Of a stretch of DNA of 64,000 nt, positions 58,634 to 64,000 are shown one piece after another (position 1 is the first letter of the stretch; every line of letters begins with the position of its first letter). A model generated the notes under the pieces. It worked only from the letters and a program-made list of their open reading frames with translations, did no database searches and was not told where the DNA came from. Source of the stretch: Romanomermis culicivorax (Eukaryota > Nematoda > Enoplea > Mermithida > Mermithidae). A program made the position numbers and the translations under genes. The stretch is from assembly GCA_963922205.1 (NCBI GenBank), contig CAWUHX010000281.1, forward strand, positions 310,001 to 374,000, read 5' to 3'.

Positions 58634-59809
58634 TCATTTTCACCCAGGTGGATTGTTTAGGAGATCTGATTCGATTCACAAGGATCATTAAGCCAAAATT
58701 CTTAATAACTGGTTGGAACAGGTTGTGCTGAAGTTCCGAAGTTTGTTAATTTTTGCCAATGTATGTTTAGTGGCAGGTGCTGTCCAAGTCAGGAAGATCC
58801 TTTCTTTGTTATGGTTACTGCAGAAAAACTGGGTGGGCTCTAAGAGGTTGAACACAGGTCAGCATAGTTAGGTGATCAATCACATGATAATTATGCATTG
58901 TGCTGAAATCAAATCTCAATGTTGGTAGCCAATGAGGCAACCATGCTATGGGGAAGAGATGCTGAGTCTGTGCAACAATATGAGTTCTCTTGGTTGCTTT
59001 CACCAGCCAGCCACACACATTCGTTGAAGCTTTGTATATTTTGTACTGGAAAAATCCAATGTAAAATTCATCTTTGATTACCCCTCCCAAGTTACTAATT
59101 CGAATTATAATGTATAGTATGATCAAAAGTTATAGATTTGGACTTTGGCCTATTAATGCAGTCTCTCACCTGCTTCTTACCTGATCAGAATGATGTAAAT
59201 TACAAGGATTGTTGTTAACAAGATTAAAAACAATAAACTGTGGTAAGAATTCATCATGAAACTCAAATTGGTAGTGTGGGCAGAAATGAACTGCTGGCAG
59301 GATGAAATAAACCTATTGCTTCGACGTATGAGGGATCTGAACATGCTGATTTTCCAATTCTTTTTTTTAATTGAAGGGCATATAAATAGAATGCAATTTG
59401 TCTTACGGAATCTATTCCATCTGTACAAAATTGTGGAAAATTTGATCTTCCGTACTTCACTCCTGTCAACTTATTATCCTACTCAGTATGATTTCGATTG
59501 TTGGTGAATTGATAGAACAAAAATTAAAAGGCAGTTCTTTCACTGTGGGTATTTTTTGATAATTATGAACAGGAATTGATTCCTCATCACACACGCAAAG
59601 ACAGCTCCATTGTACCACTTTCTCCTGCATTTTGTTGAACAGTGTTGGTTCGTCCCATTTGTGGGAAGAGGAGGACAGAGTTTTGTTACAGCTTGGACAT
59701 ATAAATGAAAATTAAAGGGATCCATGATAACTATATAAAAAATTTGGTGTGATGGCAAATGCTACGCATATTTATTTTCGTATTGTCTGATCAAATCCAT
59801 GTGGCTGGT

Positions 59810-59910
59810 GCTCACCAAAAGTAACCCTCAGTGAGAGCTGAATCCATGAACCAGTTGGCTACGAGACAAAGACACCCCACAACTGGGCTAACCAAGCTAT
59901 ATGCATAGTT
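59810..59910 (-). repeat. Decayed tRNA-derived SINE fragment
   Basis: In reverse: AGCTTGGTTAGCCCAGTTGT (A-box side) and GGTTCATGGATTCAGC (B-box remnant). Confidence 0.45.
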
Positions 59911-60234
59911 TCGAATTTTTGATTTTAGTTCTGCTGGTGGTGGGAGCAGGGTACGCCTTGTGATAAACAGCTAATGTACAACTACACAATTTGTATCCTA
60001 ACATTTGGAATATCATGTTTAGTGAAAAATTGATGTCTATGACTACTGGAGCATTATGGAAATAGACCATCTGGTTTTATTATCACATGAAAAATTGATA
60101 CTTTTGTTCTCATTGAAATTTCACTTTCATGTGTTGCACCATTGAATGGTGTCACTTAAGTTTCAAAAGGTTTGACCACTATCACAGTTCAATTAATGGA
60201 ATAGTTCAACTGTAACTTGTCAAGTTTGACATAC

Positions 60235-60345
60235 AAGGCAGACTGGCCCGACCTCCTGCACACAAAGCTGACCAACTAGCCAACTGTGTTAACCGAGCCA
60301 CAAAAATGGTGTGGAAATTGTGATTGTAAATGCATGGTGTGCCAC
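60235..60345 (-). repeat. Decayed tRNA-derived SINE fragment
   Basis: In reverse: the family head ACAATCACAATTTCCACACC precedes GGCTCGGTTAACACAGTTGG (A-box side); the B-box is eroded. Confidence 0.5.
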
Positions 60346-60414
60346 ATAATGAACAGATGGACACACCAATACTTATAGTTAATGATTAATTTGTCATTGA
60401 CTTCATGGTGTAGT

Positions 60415-60490
60415 GATTATTATTATTATTGTTGTTATTAGTTTTATTATTATTATTAATATTATTATTATTATCATTATTATTGTTATA
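60415..60490 (+). repeat. ATT microsatellite
   Basis: Imperfect (ATT)n with GTT and CATT interruptions. Confidence 0.9.
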
Positions 60491-62663
60491 CAAAAAATTA
60501 TAGTTTGAAACTTGTCAGTTTGAAACTTGAAAGTCACGAGATATGCAAGAACCTCCATTTCAAGGGTGCCTTGAGACTCACAATACTTTCAAAGTCGACC
60601 TACATCGAATCTCATTTTCACATGGTAGCACAATGAATAGCCAAATGATGGGACTAGAAAAAATTGAAATTTTTCAATCTCTGGCTAATTGTCATGGAAA
60701 TGCTGATACACTTTGATATAGCTGGACTACGTATGGAAAATGAAGAATTAGGTTGCTGAATGGCAAGCAATTTTGAAATTGACCACTCAGCAGTATTGAA
60801 AGGACACTATAATTTATTTGACAAACATTTTCACAGAGGGAATCAATCGCAAAAGCTTTTACCTAATGACTAATTTATCATTTTGATTCCTCTTGATCTT
60901 ATGACATTTTTCAGCCTTAAAACTAATAGGTTATCATTGTTTGAAATGTGCAAGGTCACAAATGGAAAAATGCAAGTGAAAGCCATGCATATGGCTATAA
61001 ACCTTTATGCTAAAAAACTGAATTTACTTGGGTAAATCAGTCTGGAATAAAGTATAATCACTTGAAATATTCTTTTCTGTGGATTGGAACAAATGCAATC
61101 ATAAATGAATGTCTGGCTGCATGGCTTACAGAGTCAATTTACAGAGTCAAAGCAGAAATTTTTTCAGAACATCTGCCATACATATAATGCTTGCTTCCAA
61201 CTACTTTCAGAAAAGTTGCCTTCCAAAGAAACATACTGTAGGTATACATATAAAAGTGCATTGAAACTGGTCATAATTAGTTTACCTTAGGCTTAGACTC
61301 CAGAAATCGAATATAGTTTACGTTCAATAATTTCTTACTATGAAATTTGAATGTTTGAAATATGTTGGGGTGACAGATGTTGGTGACTTTCTGTTGTGTT
61401 TTGTATGTTTATCAATGTGATACCTGATTTGCTGAACCATATTCTGCAATCCAGGAAGAAGTAAATAAATCTACAGTGAATGACTCTGTAACTGTGCTGC
61501 AAATGCAAAACGGCAGCAGTATTTCTGACTCAACAATGAAATAATTATACTGGTGGATCGCTTGTCACAAGCAGGCATATTTGGAGCACTTATATGTTGC
61601 TTATCCAATTATTTTCAGCGTTTGTATTTATGTCATATGGTCCCTGTGAATTGCTTGACCAGCCATTGCAGATCAATTTCCCAAGAACATTGGTACATCA
61701 CTTGCTGAACATTTTTGTCTCCAATATTTTTTTGTTCAGGGTTTAAAATAACTGGAAAGTTTACATTATTAGTAGTTTTCATCATATGGAAAAGTACTAA
61801 AAATCGAATAGATTGAACTGTTTTGTGTTGATTTCCATAAAAAAATTATCAGAACTATGACTGAGAACAGGGGTCACTGATCGAGTTATGTGCATATAAT
61901 TCTATCCGGCACATGATCTGAATAGCTCAGAAATTCCATTGACCAATTACTTGGGTACATGATAATTGGAACAGAAATCTTCAAGATGAACAAAAATCTT
62001 CAAGATATCCTGGCCTTATCACGATTCATCTACAGCATCTGTCAAGTTCTCTCTATTTATCATGTTTACCAGGGTATATTAACAGTTGGGTGAAAGACTG
62101 AGCAATTGGGTGAATGAGTTGATTGGGTGAAAGTAATAGAAAACAATTGTGTGTGGGTGACAGAAAAACAGTAGGTCTGAAAGAAATAGAAGGAGAATTC
62201 TACACAGAACAACACACAATAACAAAGCTTGACAACAAGTGAGGGTAACAAAGAACAGATATCAGTATACATGTTTATGTACAGACCCTGGAATTCATAG
62301 TTTCATAATATTTTTGCAGTACTTTCAATGGCCAAATTCACAATTATTGGGAGAGACAAACGAACGATATGTTACAATGGTTAGGCTCATGTCTTTGAAA
62401 ATGGGAGAAAAAAGATTTTGGGAGGCCCATGTATTTTATCAGTTGATTGTCCAGCTGGGAGCGATGCTACTTCACAGTTGGATCACATTCACACTCCATA
62501 GGCTTCTCACATTCACCTCTTAGAAGCCATAGAAATCACGAGAACACACACTACTGATACTCAGGTATATATGGTTAGAGAAAGCATCCTTGTGTCTTGC
62601 ATGTTGTAGTGTGTTTCGGCTGATTTTTCACGATTTTCTAATAGTCTTGTCGATTTTGTAAAA

Positions 62664-62876
62664 ATGCCTACAAGTACAACACGTCGATCATGCCCCACCT
62701 GGCCCAGGGCGACAGTTACTGTAAAAGACGAATTTAGTCAATTAGTTAGTGTTTTATTGTTTATTATTCTCGCCTGTATCGTCCATTATATTATAATTGC
62801 CATTTTCGTCTGTACATTACTCTCGTTGTTTTTATATTGGTATCACGTTATGTTCTTTGGAAGGGGCGATTTTTAG
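62664..62876 (+). CDS. Small membrane protein, intronless, unknown
   Basis: A 70-codon frame begins with a basic, Thr-rich head ([20 protein letters not shown]), then [20 protein letters not shown] and [18 protein letters not shown], which is one long or two tandem membrane segments, and ends FFGRGDF. A TATATATGG lies about 100 bases upstream (62563-62571), and AATAAATAAA at 62885-62894 follows the stop closely, giving a compact TATA-ORF-polyA layout. The stop overlaps a good donor (TTTTAG|GTAAGT), so a spliced 3' UTR or a different exon structure is possible. The amino-acid profile is protein-like, but short hydrophobic frames are also common by chance. Confidence 0.4.
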   Translation: MPTSTTRRSCPTWPRATVTVKDEFSQLVSVLLFIILACIVHYIIIAIFVCTLLSLFLYWYHVMFFGRGDF

Positions 62877-64000
62877 GTAAGTTTAATAAATAAATGTTTA
62901 GTTAGAAAAGCGTTTTATTTGTGTCCAAAAGTGTGTTACCTTGTCTGACTAGTTTTAGTCAGGCATTTCTGGGAAAGGTAGTATTCTGTTCTTGACTTCT
63001 CGCCCCTGTGTGAGGAGTCATTCCAAAGTCTAGGACAGGCACAGGGAAGCACTGGCATTAAGGTCGATCCCTGGCTATCTCTCCTGCACTGCAATTCTTC
63101 TTATTGATTTCAACTCCTTCCTCGGACCTGATGGATCAAGGAGGCAAGAAATCGGTCAGAGCCGCCCCCCAACGCCCATTATATTTCAAAATACAACATG
63201 TATGTGCCTTCACTCATTCAACAACTTCTCAGCTAAGCCCATCAAAAATTTAAAAAAACGCCAAAAAACAAGTTTTTGGACACTCTATAGCCAACTAAAG
63301 ACACAATAGTAGAGTAATTATATAATAACATTACAGTCCAAGCAGTAGTACACCTCTGAACCACATCTTCCCTAAAACTAATGATTCAATGTCAATGTAG
63401 ACCAGATTTTGCAGTACAGCAGTGAGATTAGGCATACCTTGTAATAACTCCAGAATATAAGTCAGCTAAATCGCATGATGATTTATCTGCAGTAGCTACT
63501 TCCCTCAGATCAGCGCCAAGAGACGAGATCAAGTGAAACAAAGGAATGGGAAAACAATTAAACACAACAATCCAAAGAATCGAGTAAGGCGAAAATGGAA
63601 TTTCAACAAACTAGTGCAATAATTTCATAAATGTAGGACTTTTTAATTCTTCATTAAATAAGTTAAAATTCATTATGAATATTGAACATTGACTGAACAC
63701 GAAATTATCTAACATCTAAAAAGAGATGGAATGAGAGAGAAGGACTAAAAGTGAAACTAATTTTATTTAAAGTCAAAAGGATACTAAAAACATACGCTAA
63801 AACACGAGTTTTTATGCAGAACATGAAAAGCCTCATAAAAACCTCCATAAAAACAAAATAAAGAAGAATCTCTCTTTTCAATGTGACTTTTACTAAATAG
63901 GTTAGTGACAGCAGCAAGCGAAAATGGGATACAGTTGAAGTGCAATTGGCAGAGGCAAGTTTATCGTGTAATATTTTTTTGTGTTTTTTATATTCTTTTA
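62877..64000. other. No gene recognised
   Basis: Contains a GC-richer stretch at 62990-63180 (CTCCTGCACTGCAATTC, CAGAGCCGCCCCCC) unlike its surroundings, perhaps a repeat fragment or tRNA-free exon remnant; the remainder to the window end is AT-rich. Confidence 0.3.

Overview
The window looks like germline DNA of a nematode, or a close relative. Three things point there. Two long interstitial tracts are built from the nematode telomere hexamer TTAGGC (51690-52107 and 53419-53686). A two-exon secreted gene resembles the transthyretin-like family that is expanded in nematodes. That gene's start codon follows a TTTCAG acceptor of the kind used for spliced-leader trans-splicing. No species can be named from the sequence. 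The DNA is mostly AT-rich, gene-poor and crowded with mobile elements.

Layout. 1-5160: one end of a decaying Polinton/Maverick element on the minus strand (major and minor capsid proteins, small membrane protein, adenain-like protease, integrase and other conserved ORFs). 5.6-9.6 kb: dispersed repeats and a first foldback element whose arms are short tandem repeats. 9.6-10.85 kb: transthyretin-like gene, with a dispersed repeat in its intron. 11-23 kb: repeats (tRNA-like SINEs, a TIR element, fragments of several unclassified families), a perfect 26-bp-arm hairpin and one terminal exon of an unknown gene. 23.4-28.0 kb: a single-exon gene for a 1526-residue protein with a degenerate RTX-like calcium-binding region and a hydrophobic hairpin, plausibly of bacterial ancestry. 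28.8-38.5 kb: a complete Ty3/gypsy-class LTR element on the minus strand, inserted in a ~127-bp satellite. 39-49.4 kb: more dispersed repeats, a solo LTR of the same family, and a second solo LTR family nested in another repeat. 49.7-54.1 kb: a second foldback element and a mirrored pair of telomere-repeat tracts, each enclosed by short-repeat arrays. 54.2-58.5 kb: a two-exon secreted protein gene. 62.66-62.88 kb: a small membrane-protein ORF. The rest has no gene I can support.

The most unusual points are these. (1) The LTR element is ordered gag-env-pol: a signal-like segment, Cys-rich ectodomain and membrane anchor lie between the gag zinc knuckles and the protease, and the ectodomain is in the gag reading frame. 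(2) The telomere tracts form an inverted, outward-facing pair inside a palindromic array locus. (3) At least three foldback loci share one design, with arms of degenerate 14-20 bp repeats. (4) A large intronless RTX-like gene sits in repeat-rich nematode DNA. (5) The Polinton major capsid gene carries a short spliceosomal intron.

The host genes do not form an operon or pathway. The window is best read as a transposon graveyard with three or four scattered genes.
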